A stretch of DNA of 64,000 bases from Laetiporus sulphureus 93-53 (GCF_001632365.1 NW_024468540.1:316490-380489), one strand, 5' to 3'; positions 22,194 through 37,455 are shown, counted from the stretch's first letter. Program-made: numbers and translations. The notes: generated by a model from the letters alone, not told the origin.

Positions 22194-23438
22194 ATGCCAT
22201 TTGAACTGCTCAGCCAAATCGTTCGTTATCTACTCAAGGACTCGGCCGCGGTGAAAGCCTTCTCGCAGACCTGCCACTCCTGGAATGCCGCTGGCAAGCC
22301 TGCTCTATTTCACGCAGTCACGCTGGACAGCGTGGAGCGTCTAGAGGAGCTCTGCTCCCTCACCGACAACAACCCAGCTATTGCCACATGGATCCACGAA
22401 ATCCATCTCAATTGTGATGCATTGTACGGGGAAGCCGAGGACGCCAGCCCAGCGCTCATTTTTGCATTCGTGGACATACTCCAGGGAAAGCTGGAGAATC
22501 TGCAGACCCTCGCGCTAAACAACTTGTCCAGCTTCAGGGGCTATGCATCACGCGATTTCTTCAACAAGCTCTCCCAATTCAGCACAGTAACCTCTCTGAC
22601 CTTCCGGCGGTGCACTCTCCCTGTGGATGTGTGGAACCCGTTAATCTCATCCTTCCCTCATCTCTCAGACCTGCATGTCCACAGCCTCTCGTTCAATCAC
22701 TCCAGCGAAGGCATTTGGGTGGAATTGCAGAACTTCCCTCGGTGCTCGCGTATCCCGCCAATTACCAGCTTCCGGTGCCATAGCGTGAATAGAGACATGC
22801 ATATGCGGCTGTTTGGCCGGTGGTTTCAAGAGAGTATGCATTCGCCTACCTTGCGCACCGTTAGCATTTATATCTTCCATCACTGGGAGCTCGAGGAGCT
22901 GGGACAGTTCCTGCGCTGGCTCGGTGATAGCCTCGAGAACCTGGAGATCCTCTTTCTAACAATGAAGGGACAGGCACTATCGTATTCAGGTAGGTATAGT
23001 GCATTTGTGGCTCTCTTCAGCGTTTCATGATACTGACTGAGAGGTATAGCAATCAAACGGTGCATGAAGCTCTCTACTTGCACCCAGATCCGCACCCTCC
23101 GTTTGCACGACCCCGGCCACCGCTCCGTACACTTCTTTCTTTTGTGTGTCCCCGCTGCAAATCTCCGTCGAATGGATTTTACGCTGACGTTCTACCGCCC
23201 GGAACTGTTGAAAAGCACTGTCGACTGTGCGCAGCTCGACGCGATGCTGACCGGGAAGACGTACAGGGGGTTGGAGACGGTGTGCTTCACGTATGTGGGC
23301 CCACTCAGCAGGGATATGGTGGAGAGAGAAGTTCGGAGCCGGTTCCCCAAGTTGAGTAAAAGGGTTGTCATTCAGGTAGAGATGCAGAAACGAGAGCCTC
23401 TGCGTTCGACTGAGGTGCGTCGGAGATTTGTCAATTGA
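22194..23438 (+). CDS. F-box protein, intact paralogue
   Basis: Two exons (22194-22989 and 23050-23438) join across a 60-bp intron with GTAGGT donor, TACTGAC branch-like site and TATAG acceptor, giving 394 residues. Residues 1-45 form an F-box (MPFELLSQIVRYLLKDSA...FSQTCHSWN). The remainder is an LRR-like repeat region with regularly spaced Leu and Phe, as in fungal F-box substrate receptors that join SCF ubiquitin ligases via Skp1. It is the twin of the pseudogene at 5704-6610/21243-21706, so the pair arose by local duplication before the Gypsy insertion. No stops or frameshifts are present. The substrate is unknown. Confidence 0.82.
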
Positions 23439-23585
23439 TGCGATGGACGGGCTGATGGTGTTATGGCAGCTCTGGATGGTGATGTGCCCGATCGTGCAGC
23501 GCATGAGTCCTTGATGAGAGATAGTCTTTGAGTAGTCTGCACAGACTGGTTTAGCATGCGGCGTTGGCCGCTACATTGTACATAC

Positions 23586-25348
23586 TCAATCAATGGTGCT
23601 CTGCACAAAGGCACAGACAAGCCAGACGGAGACCTCTCTGACATCTGCATCGCCATCCGGCTGTCCCAGATCTATATCGAACTGTTCCTCCATGATCTCT
23701 TCTTCCAGTTCTCCCTCCATCTCGTCTTCGCTGTCCCCAACAACATCTCGGCCGAAGTCCAAGTCAGCATCCATATTGCCAACAAGTTTGGACGAGAATT
23801 CCAGAGTCCGTGTCTGGGGCACAGTGGAGAGCGGTCGTTCGCTCGAGACGGCAAGGTCAGATGAGACTTGGCGCAGGTTGAACACGAATCGCGTAAATAG
23901 AATGGACGACATTCTGGAAAACAAAGTGTGTTGAGCGATGTCTCGCCACGACGATGGCGGCTCATCTTCTCACTGGGGACCGAATAGCGACACGTATACA
24001 TATGCGTCTACCTGCATATCATCGTCCGTCAAGCGCGTGGGGGAACATAAACTGAATTACGATACCTCAACCAGCTGAACGGTAAAAGCTAGCACAATCT
24101 CGAGTACGTTGAGGAGCGAGATTGTTCTGGTCATCGCCCTGAGTTTCATAATCGTAATGATAACAAGGCAAACATACACGAAATACAGCGTGCCTAAAAT
24201 ATTACGTTAGACTTCTGCATCATTTTGAGACTTGTGGGAGCTCACCGTCACGTAAAAGCAGAATGGCCAGAGGTGCCTGAACTCCAGCCGTGCGAGCTTC
24301 TCTTGCTACCTTGAATGTTTTGTACCAAGTAACCGCGAGGAGAATTACATCAGATATGAGTGGGCAAATGCGAGCTGGTAACAGCACTGCATATACTCAG
24401 CTCGTGGTAGTAGCTATAGAAGAGACACGGAAACTCATACATCTGCATACGTCAGTGGATTCAACGAAATGTGATAGCTGAGACGAGCAAGCAAGGACTG
24501 ACTGGTTGATCAGATTGGAAGAGATGTGAAATGAACCCGTGCATATTGGAACATTCAGAATAACTTGCACGGATGCATCGTAGTATTGTGTGTTCAGATA
24601 CTAAAACACCATTATAAGCGTCCGTTAAGACAGACATGAATGGTATTCACGATGTTGAGAGCCACTGGTACTAGCCCTAGTATCAATGCCGTCAAGGCGA
24701 GCACCAGCCTGTGGCCGCAAATGGCATAGATACGCAGGGCAGTAAGTCCTATATGTCAAATGGATGAGTCGACTGGAATTGGAACCGGTGGAATCGGACT
24801 GGTCCGCTATCACGGCTTCTACTGCCGGCACTAGGTAGCTCTGCAATTCACTGATCACCAAGCATCTTCGAATTGAAATTGTGAGTAAAGGGGGACATGT
24901 TCTACGACAGTCGTGCTAATTTACCCCTGGTGACTGTCAGCGATTTGGGGCTGGAAGCAGTATAAAGTCTCACTAGCGTTGAATACAAGGGCAGCACCGC
25001 CAGCATATCGACAATCCCAAGACACAGGGACAGATATCGATTTGACAGGACAGCTACTTTTGTGACCGACAGAGGCTTGAGCCAGACCAGGGCGACCTCC
25101 TCCGGGAGTGTGATTGCGTATTCATAGAGAACTACAACTGACCAGAATCGTCAGTATCAGCTTGGGCTAGCAATACCAGTCTTGGAATACCAGCAGCAGA
25201 AATCATACAGAACTGGTATGGAAAGCTAATGATTCCACGACACCGTCAATGTCACTTATTGCCACCGGTAGCGGACTAGACTCACAATCCTTGCAGGGTA
25301 CTAGCGTCTTCGGCTAACGCACTCTGGTCTGAGGACATCTTGTTCGGC
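23586..25348 (-). CDS. DUF6533-type multi-pass membrane protein
   Basis: The start ATG is at 25348 (MSSDQSALAEDA). Successive short exons carry the DUF6533 hallmark (LYEYAITLPEEVALVWLKP, near 25,135-25,070), a loop plus TM block (ALRIYAICGHRLVLALTA, near 24,740), a cytoplasmic segment ending LAILLLRDG (near 24,250), another TM block (TLYFVYVCLVIITIMKL, near 24,190) and the last exon (LFTRFVFNLRQVSSDLA then a long acidic tail, 23936-23586). Introns of about 50-80 bases are inferred by eye, so exact borders are approximate. The family is abundant in basidiomycetes and its role is unknown; about seven membrane spans are expected. It is related to the genes at 49931 and 53596. Confidence 0.75.
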
Positions 25349-26699
25349 GGGAGGCTTAAGTTTCAGCTCGCGAACGAGGACAGTGGCTATTTGTACGCTG
25401 TCGCTAAGCGTGGCATTGGTCGCCATCTATCCGAATGCGTGGGAAATAGAGTAAGCTCTTGATAGTTCGCCTTCCATACGATTGGTCAACCAATCTGCGG
25501 GTAGTCACTGTTCTCTAGCGACCATCTCGTACCCAAGCATTCAGCGGATGTTATGACCACTATAGGTGGCCGAGTTGATGCGTCTTTCATCACAATGATC
25601 GCAGCGATGCTAACCTTGTATGACTCACCACCTGAACAGCAGAGTTGTTTCTGTGTTGAAGTTTACCTTCGATGACGGCGCCGATGCCTGTTGAAGGTGG
25701 CAACACAGATAACAACTTCGAGGGATATGGAAAGCTTCCTAAACGAACCCGGGAATGGCTGTGTATGAGAGATTAAAAATAGAGTGTCGCTTCGCGGCAT
25801 CATTGATGTCTTCCCAGCACTCCGCAGAGCGGGTTTGCAATGCACAGCGACAACACAAGGAATTTTGATCAACAAAACGGCAAGGACATCATTTTCAAAT
25901 ACGCACAAAAATGACACAATATCAAACTATTAGCATACCGTGCGATTGGTTTCGAACACGTCTGATGGAACAGCTCTGTGCTGTTGTATCGAGATCAGAC
26001 CGAGACACAGACCGGCATGGTGTAATATCGGTCAGAGTATGTAAAAGTAGAAGCTCTCCAATCAAACTCAGCGGAGCTGCGGCGAGGCCACGTTCGCTAA
26101 CTACACCAATAGTGGTCAATTCATTGACGCGAAAGAGGTACAGGAGCAGAGACCGCGTTCTCAACTTTCACAGTATTTCGTAAGTGTGCACTCCGGGGAT
26201 TGAGGTATTCTTTGTTTTTCCGCGTTGCTGAGTTGGCTCGGTGCCTTTGGCTTTGGCAGTCCAGTACTAACGCGTTTGTGGCGCGAGGTTAGTACGTCCG
26301 TCTGCTTAGTCAGCAAGCATTCATCCCGTGGGCCCAGTGGCGGCAGGCCACAATCTGTTCTCCAACAGCACAGCATTATCTCAGCATCATCGTAGAATCT
26401 ACAGCCAATCTGATGCGTCACAGCGGAACGCGTAACAGTGTTTCTGCGTGCATAGAACCTCTTTGATTTCTTCGACAGTACCAACCAACAACATAGTGAG
26501 TGCCTACTATACGCGTGCCTACACTTGCTTTGTATACGATTTCTACGATATCTTCACTACCAGTATCACTATAGCCTAAGTAGCAGAACGTAACGTCCAA
26601 GCGACCCAATATCAGTCTGTCCGAGCTGCGAGTATGTATGCAAGAAAGTGCGGAGCAAGAGTCTCAGTCCGAGCGGGTATCTAGTAAGTGGGTATGTGA
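25349..26699. other. Intergenic, no supported gene
   Basis: About 1.35 kb lies between two minus-strand genes. Open frames are short (the longest is about 107 codons at 26484-26161, minus) and lack recognisable motifs. The part nearest 25,349 probably holds the DUF6533 promoter, and the part nearest 26,700 the UGP1 3' untranslated region. Confidence 0.35.
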
Positions 26700-28875
<2,176 letters not shown>

Positions 28876-31542
28876 GGTGCGTGTGTGCGGCGAGGACGGG
28901 GGAATAGTGAGCGACGAGGGAGAGGGAGGGGAATAGCTTATGCGTTGGCAACATGACTTTATAGCGCTCGATCACCGATTACTCGACGCGTGGGTTGATC
29001 CGAAAACTGTGATCGGTCGCGAGCCCAGATTTCGCGCTCTTCCTCTGCGACCAACGCTGCGCTCAGGGACAGGCACGCCGGTGCGCATGACGACAAGAAT
29101 GGGCTGTAATGGCTATGATATGTGGCTTGTGTCGCAAATGCGTCGAGATGCTGCTGGCCATAGGTGGACCTTTCTCAGCGATTTCGGATCTTGAACATCG
29201 TTGGATTTACGGCAAGGATGGCAGTCGAACGCCCGACAGACGAATTGCTGTTGTGTTATCTGTGTACACCTCGAATCTCTGATGTCTGTAGAGGCTTGGA
29301 TGTGGTGCCTACCTCTGCGTCCTCGTGCTGTTCGCTTAAAGCTTGCAGAAAAATTACACAATTTAGGCTAGCCAAGCGATTGACGTCATCACTCTCACAG
29401 GCAATCTATGAAAACTCACTCAGATCGACAGCCCATGTTGGGTATGAAGTCCAATCAATTCGGTGATATGCCGCACAGCGGTGAAGGAGAGCTGGAAAAG
29501 AGGTCCTCGTAGAGACTAGTCTGTTTGTGATCTACTTACCCTATCACGGGCTTCATAGCAATTCCTGAATGACAAGTTATGCTTTCTCGCCGCGTCGATC
29601 TCAACTTTCCGAGCGACCTTCTGCAACCCTTCATTCTGCCGTAGCATAGCTGTGTCACCATCCTGGTGTGTATACATGCACACGTTGAGGTTCCAGGATT
29701 GTACTGGACGCATAAGAGTGGACGTGGGCAAAGTCGGCAGTTGGTCGATACCTCGGAAGATTGGTCGGAATTTTCGCTAGGTGGCGGGAATGAGACGCGT
29801 CGAAAGTCATGGCTGACATTACTTCTTGGAATCAGTCCTATAGTGCGGCCAGTTGATCATGACTTCTCATGGTTGTGAATATTGCAAGGTCAATACTACC
29901 CGAGATTACGTGTCAGAGCCGCGGAGAGTGTGTTCATGGGCACCATCTGGTGGAACAGAGCTCACTCTCACCTAGAATCAGTCCTGTACCGGATGAGGAG
30001 GAAAGTGGTATCGAGTGGCTAAGGCGATACGAGCAACAGACTCGATGACGGTCACGCGATAGTGATACACGGTGGCCGCACATAAAGGGATTCGACTACC
30101 ATTGAAATTCGAGAGGAATATCATGTACGTACGCCCAATGACAAGTCAAACTCTTCACAGACAACAGCCAGGATGCACGCTGGAAGCTCTCATGGATCAT
30201 ACCTAATATTCAGGTCGAGTAGGCACTGAATCCTGTACGCAGTCCTTTGCGGCAGCTGCGCAATCCAGACGTCGAATAACACCGACGACAACTGGTGGAC
30301 AAGCTTCATATGGTTCGTCTATATCCGCCTCGGCACCTTTCTGGTCTTCTCAAAGCCGTTCTGAAACACGGTCTGAACGGAAGCACTCCCTGAAGGGAAG
30401 CACAAAATTTGCGCCAGGTTCCGCAATGCATCCGACCGAGGCTGTGCAAGGAAGATTTCCATCCTCACATCAAGGGCGTTGCGACGTTCCGGGCGCAATG
30501 CGATGCGCGGCCCCGGCCGCCCCGCTCAAGCTCCCTTGACGCCTTTTGCACTTCGCACTGGCAGTGACAGGCGATAGATCGTTCAATCGTGCGCAATGCG
30601 GGTATACGCAGCATCCCAGATGCATCTATGACGCACTCGAACATGTCGACAGCTGCTAGACAAAGTCTACGTGCTGAGACGCAAGCATTTCGACGCAGCA
30701 GTATGAATCAAGCCAGATGAACCCGTGGAGACGGAAAGTTGCATGTGCTATTTGCGGACTCAATAGCATGTGGGGAAGATTTCGTCAGTCTCAGCATGCC
30801 CTGAGACCGCACATTGTGTGCTTGGCGTAAAACTTTGGGAAAAGGCACTGACGAAGCCGACGGCGTAGTCATGTAGTAAATGATCGTGTAAAGAGTCTGC
30901 AGGACAACCAGAGCGGTGAGAGGTTCATGCGCGACGTTCGCAGATTGGAAGTCTCTTGTATTGTTTTGCTGAGTTGAGCGAACCTGCCTGAGAGGAGGGA
31001 CAAGGATGTGCAGCTTGGTTTTACTGAATTGCAGGGCGGAGAAGGTATTCGAAGACGAAGCATGTCTCGCTTCTCTTGTGAGGTCAGACAGTTGATATCG
31101 ACCACTTTCTTGGTAGCCCCATGAACGAAACGATACAAGGCTTCGCGCATAAGAGACAGGGGGTGGGAACAATAGACCAGGGGAAGTATGGCAAGGAATC
31201 GCAATTCCGTCAATCGTAAGGAGTGCAACATGTGCGTCGAACAGCGGAGTCGCGCAATTGTTGCAAATTGTTCAGCTGACGTGAAGTGCTCTGTGACTGT
31301 CAATAGCATGAGGACTGCAAGAAACAGATTCTGAAGCATATTAGATATGCGAGGCGGATGCTGCAAATTCAAGAATCTGACGAAAAGAACCGCCACCGTA
31401 ACTGTGGCGAGACTGTGGCTGCCATCACAAATTTGTAGCGGAGCGTTATAGAGTCGAACCTTATTTGTGAAACTGCAATCCACACCGCTAGCGCGGGACT
31501 GGATCACCGTCGTCTTCATTCTCGAGCCTCAAGACATCCAAC
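28876..31542. other. Intergenic region with unsupported open frames
   Basis: The sequence spans 2.7 kb between UGP1 and the eS8 gene. The first 100 bases are the UGP1 promoter side. The longest frame is a 216-codon minus-strand ORF (31519-30869) with one hydrophobic stretch (NLFLAVLMLLTVTEH) but no recognisable domain; it may be a relic or chance. No tRNA, repeat or conserved motif was spotted elsewhere. Confidence 0.35.
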
Positions 31543-32596
31543 ATGGGTCAGTACTACTCGTGCATCGAGCATTTCCAGGCCATACTGACGCGCCCGCCTT
31601 TGCCTACCCTCCCATAAAAAACCGCGCCAAAAACTGGATGATTTGTATCACAATGTCTTGTCGAACGCACACGGACCATGATCTACAGGTATCTCCCGCA
31701 GCTCCCGGCACAAACGCTCGGCCACTGGGGCCCAACGCCCCGCATACCGCAAGAAGAGAAAGTTCGAGCTTGGCCGCCAGCCGGCAATGACCAAGCTTGG
31801 GCCGAAGCGGATTCACACTGTCCGGGTGCGCGGTGGGAACAGCAAGTATCGTGCTCTGCGCCTCGATTCGGGTAACTTTGCGTGGGGCAGCGAGCACGTC
31901 ACCAAGAAGACGAGGATCATTAGTGTCGTAAGTGTTCAGCTTTGAACTCAGTTGCATTGGCCTTCGGTAGTTTCGAATCTGGAGGAAGACAGGCCTGATG
32001 TATTGCGGCCCAGGTGTACAATGCGTCAAACAACGAGCTTGTCCGAACGAACACGCTTGTAAAGAGTGCCATCATCCAGGTCGATGCGACGCCTTTCCGT
32101 CAGTGGTACGAAGCTCACGTACGTAATCTCAGCTCCTATCTGCCGCGGAGCGCTTGTTGAATGGCTGTGGGCCACTGACAGTACGCCCAACCGGTCACGA
32201 AGCGTGGCACCAAGAAGGAGACTACAGCCACCGAGACGGCTGAGGAGAAGAAGCTGTCGAACCACACGCAGCGGAAGTACGAGGAGAGGAAGAAAGGTGA
32301 GTCGGACGCCACGCCGCACCTTCAGGGCCAGCTGATAGGTGGCAACGATAAGACGCGAAGATAGACCTGCTGCTGGAGTCGCAGTTCGCGGCGGGACGGT
32401 TGTACGCTTCGGTCAGCAGCCGGCCAGGCCAGAGTGGGCGCGCCGACGGCTACGTTTTGGAGGGCAAGGAACTCGAGGTGGGTGATGCGCGCTTCCCAGT
32501 TGGGCGGAGTGGGACGAGGAAGGGCTGATCCGATGAGTGTAGTTCTACCTCCGAAAGATCAAGACGGGCAAGCAGAAGCACGCACACGCGGCATAA
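31543..32596 (+). CDS. RPS8: 40S ribosomal protein eS8
   Basis: Six exons: 31543-31546, 31689-31927, 32014-32118, 32182-32296, 32365-32477 and 32543-32596, giving 209 residues. The coding part of exon 1 is only ATGG; the 142-bp first intron then joins it to a glycine codon. The protein is [20 protein letters not shown], then [37 protein letters not shown], and a C-terminal [15 protein letters not shown]. This is the full eS8 pattern, a small-subunit protein that binds 18S rRNA. Early intron placement at the start codon is common for highly expressed fungal ribosomal genes. Confidence 0.96.
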
Positions 32597-33042
32597 TCGG
32601 AGATGACGTCTGCGTGGTGATGGGAGTGCTGGGACGAGGTGGCGACGTGCCGGCGAGGATCGGGCCCACAAAAGAGAGGGTGGCAGTGTCTATGGCCGTG
32701 TCTATGATTATCGTTCCTGTTTTATTGCAATGCAACGTACAGCTTGTCAGACAAATCATAAGACCGTCTGTGGCCATATCCAGGGCGATGCGGCCCGTGT
32801 ATATTATTTGTCTGGCCCTTGCGTTTCCAAAAGGTGATATAAGAACACGCGATCCGCTCCCTCGGAGACAACTGCTGTGACACGCGTCTCCTTTAGCGCC
32901 CTTTTCTGACCTGTTTCGCGCACCGCCAGTGTCGCGTCTGCCTCCTTCCTCGCCGTCTCCTCCCTCCTCCTCGCCGTCGCCGACCGTCTGCGTACACTGT
33001 GCTGTCTCTTTGCTTCGCCGTCCGCGTCCACAGCTGAGCCAC
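32597..33042. other. Spacer between eS8 and SET9
   Basis: It holds the eS8 3' end and the SET9 promoter. The last 150 bases are C/T-rich (runs such as CCTCCTTCCTCGCC), typical of basidiomycete promoters. The frame of SET9 is open upstream to 32929, so a longer N-terminus is possible but looks low-complexity. Confidence 0.4.
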
Positions 33043-36000
33043 ATGCCACAGGCCGCGGCGAGCGTCAGCTCGTCCTCCCACCCGCTATGGCGGCCCACCA
33101 AGGTCATGAACATGCGCGACCTCGCACGCGACGACGACTTTCTCAGCCATCTCCTCGTCGAGAAGCTCGGGACAGGCGACGTGCCCCTCGTTGTGCACAA
33201 GATGGATGCTAACCGCACCATCCCCAAGGCGAACCCGGACGAGCTGCTGGTCATCGTTAAACGTGTGAGCGCCTCACCTTTTTCGCCCATCAGACACGAT
33301 CTCACTGAACAGAACGACTTGTTGGGGACAGCTCGTGAAAGCCAGGTGTGCGCCGCAGACCGCCATCCGAGAGGCGGTCGACTTCCTTCTCAAGTGTGTG
33401 ACCTCCTATGGCCCCCCTATACCCCGCTAAAGGAATATGCCTTTTATTCTGTCTATTAGGCTCAACGCAGTACGATACTGGATCAAGGAATATGATCAGA
33501 AGCAGACGAACGCGTTCGCCACGTACGCTCCTGCTCTTCTTGTGTTGCACGCCGTCCGCTCACACCTGACTCAGCCACGCCTCCCGCTACTTCGAGCTCT
33601 ACATGCCGACGGGATCGATCGAGATCGCGCATACATCCCGCTATACACACCAGACCGGAAAATCTGAGCTTTGCATCCTCGCCACTCGCCCGCTCATGCC
33701 CGGTATGGTCATCACTGAGCTCAAGGGCTCAATGGCGGACCTTACGGAGGAAGAGGACATGGAACTCAAGCGAACAGCAGCGACATGCGCGCCGGGCGTG
33801 CAGGTTCGCCGAGATTTCAGTGTTATCCATTCCAAGCAGATGAAGAAAAATCATCTATTTCTTGGCCCTGCCCGGTTTGTGAACGTGAGTAAATTCGAGA
33901 TAGCAATTTTCGTATATGCGGTGATAACCGATACATAGCACGACTGTGACCACAACGTCGAACTGTTTCGAGAAGGGCGCTACATTACGTTTCGGGTCAT
34001 CAAGCCGATTGGAGTGGGGGAGGAGGTGACGGCGCACTATGGCGACGGTTACTGTGAGTCCCTGTTTACGATGGCTCCTGGATTGTAGCCTTACAGATCT
34101 GGCTCAGTCGGTCGCAAGAACCGCCATTGCCTATGTGAGACCTGCGAACGCCTAGGTAGGGGCGGCTATGCAGCGCATTCATCTGAGGATGAACTTTCCG
34201 ACGAAGTCGTTGACTCTGCGGACGATAATGGCACGAGCGGGTCGGACTCGGACGACGACACGGAGCGTGCGCATACGCGGAGTACATGCAAGGGGACCCA
34301 TACTGGCGTCAAGGGTAAGGGCAAGGCCGTAGGAGGTGGCCAAATCGAGCTCGAAGCCGAAGTTGAGCCTGACACGGCCTCTGAACTAACGTCTCTCCCT
34401 TCCTCTCGCGCGTCTGTTCCTTCGCCGGCTGGCCCGTCAAAGGGGCATGGACTGATGACACCTGATCCTGAGCCTGTGCGTCTGGATGAATTCTTCCGAG
34501 ACTCGAGCATTGTTCCCCCGCTGTCATCGCCTGCAAAAGCAGATGATAACCCTAGCAAAGCGCCAACACCCGCCACATTCCGATCAGTGATCTCCACGCG
34601 CTCACAGAAGGCGAAAGAGGCTGCAGAATCAACTCCTGCCCCTGAACCACCAGAAAGCATATCCGGTCGCGGGAGAGGCAGGGGCCGAGGGATAGGCAGA
34701 GGTGGCAGAGGCGGTAGAGGTGGCCGTCCGCCTCGCGCAGATTCTGTCCGGCAGCTTATCACACCGCCGCTAACCGCGGACCACACCGACTCTGCTGCGA
34801 CAAGTGTGCGGTCGTCTTCGCGCATACGCACACGAGCGGGGGACCGGGAGACCGCGCTCTCGCGCCAGGCGACGCCGATGAAGGTGGAATCGCAGTCGAC
34901 TGTCGATTCGGAGGACAGCAAGGGCAAGGGACGTGAGGACTCCGATCCTGAGCCAACGAGAAGTCTGCGCCCGCGTCAGCTGTACCCGCTGCTCGATCCT
35001 CAGGCGCTGACAAGGAAGCCGGCGGAGGGACCGAGGGGCGTCGATGGGAAGCCGCTGCCAACGTGCAAGACGTGCAAGAATGTGCTGCCTGTGATCCATG
35101 TGGAGGGCAAGGTTGTGTGGGGCGCGAACCCGGGTAGAACGGGCAAGCGCGGACGCCCGCGAAAGAATGTCGAGGCTGAATGCCCGAGGTATGTTATCCC
35201 TGAACTGACAGGCTCATTTCACTGACGCTGTGCTGTTTGGCGCAGGTGTATTCGACACTTTGCTATCTATGGAGTCGCGTGGCCCGGCCGGAGCGACACA
35301 ATCATGACGCCGCGGGACAACACTCCGAACGTGGTCGTCACTCACTCCGCGGCGCATTTACGCTCGCTCAACTTTGCCGCGCATGGCTATGCGCCGCCGA
35401 AGCGGCCGTATAAACGGCGGCGCGAGGTTGAGGACGTCGGTGACGGTCGTCCCGCGAAAAAGCAGCGTCCGGCGACGGGACGACCCCGCGGGCGGCCGCC
35501 CAAGAATAAGGTCGGTATGTCGAGTATGGCGAAGCAGCTGCTCAAGGTGAAGGAGAGCCCAAAGCCAATACCGAAACCTAAGCACAAGGAGAAGCTTTTA
35601 TGTGCTGCGAGCCAGGAGCGGCGGAGTGGGCGGACGCGCGTACCCAGTCTGAAGCTCCGTGAGAGCGAGCCGCCAACCAGGCTCTCCTCAAGAGCGAGCA
35701 GGGCAGCGTCATCGCGGCCGCCGGAGTCGAACGCATCCTCTTCCTCGTCGTTGTCGTCGTCATCTGCGCTTTCGATACCGGATAGTGAGGACGCCGCGAA
35801 TGTCGCGGTCCAGACACCTATAAAGCCAGCTCCAGTCGATGAGGAGATAGTAAAGCTACCGACGCCGAAATCACTTGCGGTCGCTGCACAGCCGCGAGAG
35901 TCGAATGGACGGTTTGGTAAGAAGGCGAACACGAACGGAAGATTCATGCGCAAGACGTTGACTTATTCTGCGGGTCGACGTGCGCGTGCACAGAAGGCGC

Positions 36001-37178
36001 TGCAGAAAAGCAAGAATTTGAGAAAGGCGGAGAAGTTGAAGCATGGCCAGAGCGATCAGGAGGACGGCGGTCGCAAGGCGGGCTCTTCGGGAGCTCCAGC
36101 CACTGCTGTGGATGCTCCTAAGGGCCCGACGCTCAAGCGGCACGTATATGACGAAGAGCAGGAATGCGGGCATCACGTCGGCAAGAAAAGACGTTATGGC
36201 AGCGATGGAGAAGATGAGGGTGAGGAAGGCGAGAGCGATAGCGAAGAAGATGAGGACGAGGACGGGACATCTTTCCGGGCAATCCTGCCTAGAGGTGGGA
36301 TGCGTGGTGTCCGTCTGCTTTGTGCACCTAACCCTGTGACATTCGCTCGTCTCAAGTGGGCACGCGGTCCGGCTGATAACTCGTCTAGAAGGCCTCATCC
36401 TGAGGTTGTGGATGGCACGAACTCCTCGTCATCTGCGTCGACCATCGACGACACGGAGGGCCCAGTGACGCCTGAAGTGGAAACGGAGACGTCGACGGTC
36501 GGTGTAGCCAGCTCAGATGACGACGGCGACGATGATGCAGAAGACGACGACGGCGAGGTGCCCACTCGGCCCATCGTTACGATCCCGTCGTCGTATGTTG
36601 GCAAACTGACCATGAAGCCGAATCCGATCAATCTAGCGAAACGTCGTTGGGCCCCGCTGCCTGCAAAAGCATCTCTCGTGCCCAAAGTCGAGCAGGTGCC
36701 GGAAAATCTCGCAGAACCTTTCGAGCTGCCTTACAACGAGTTGGACTTTACGGATGGCTCGGACGGGGAATCCTGGTCCAGTTATTCTTCTGATGAGGAG
36801 GATGAGCTGCCCATCGCCAACAACTACTCGAAAGCGAATGACCTGCAATTGGCAACTAGCCGCCCGGTATCGTGTGCAACCGTCGCATCAGTGGATTCTG
36901 CGGAAGGCTCGGAACGGAGCGTCGAACGTCTAGTGAACATATTCCCGTCCGAACGTGCGGGACCCTCTAATACCCCTCTTTCAACATCTTCTGGGCTACT
37001 ATCTCTCTCCCAGATGAACGAGATCTCTCCTGGGTCTGCGTGGAAGCGAACAGTTTTGTTACCTAATAATATCCCCTACCTGAATAACCCCGCCGTATCG
37101 TTCGCAAAGTTCCCTAGTTCACCGGTGGCGTTGATTCGCGCGGGCTGGGACACTGCGTCGTCGGACACGGACTCTTGA
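33043..37178 (+). CDS. SET9: Histone H4 lysine-20 methyltransferase (Suv4-20/Set9 family)
   Basis: Seven exons (33043-33264, 33332-33393, 33460-33522, 33575-33884, 33939-34053, 34108-35188, 35246-37178) keep frame for 1261 residues. The N-terminal helical domain and SET domain (about residues 20-265) show MNMRDLARDDDFLSHLLVEK, YWIKEYDQKQTNAFATHASR, the NHDCDHNVELF cofactor/substrate motif, EEVTAHYGDGYFG and post-SET cysteines (CLCETC). This enzyme methylates H4K20, acting in heterochromatin and DNA-damage signalling. The tail of about 990 residues is much longer than the S. pombe protein. It carries an acidic/Ser stretch, an RG-rich patch near 34,665-34,735, a split CxxC...CxxC motif crossing the last intron, and two AT-hook-like motifs (KRGRPRKN, GRPRGRPPKNK). 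The start could lie at 32929 or 33109. Confidence 0.93.
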
Positions 37179-37455
37179 CCGCAAGGAACGACTATAACCA
37201 GCTATATATGACGAACGGCATTCTCGCGATCGCTTTCGCCTGTTCTTTTATTGCTCCTTATTGTATCACTACTCTCACGCCAGACAGTCGAGAAAGTATC
37301 GTATAGCACCGACTAGTTAATAGTCTGTATGTTATTCTTGCGTTTCGAAACCGATAATGCTGAGCGATGAACGGACTTGAGCCACAGCGACATAAACGAT
37401 GATACCCATGTTATGATCAAGGTTACGTAGTGAGATGAATCATACACGTTCTGCT

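Noticed and set aside
30869..31519. A 216-codon minus-strand ORF upstream of eS8
   Set aside because: It has one hydrophobic stretch but no family, and it overlaps the likely eS8 promoter. Left as unassigned.
34166..36398. Long antisense frames opposite SET9
   Set aside because: They reflect codon composition of the Ser/Arg/Asp-rich SET9 tail and have no recognisable content.
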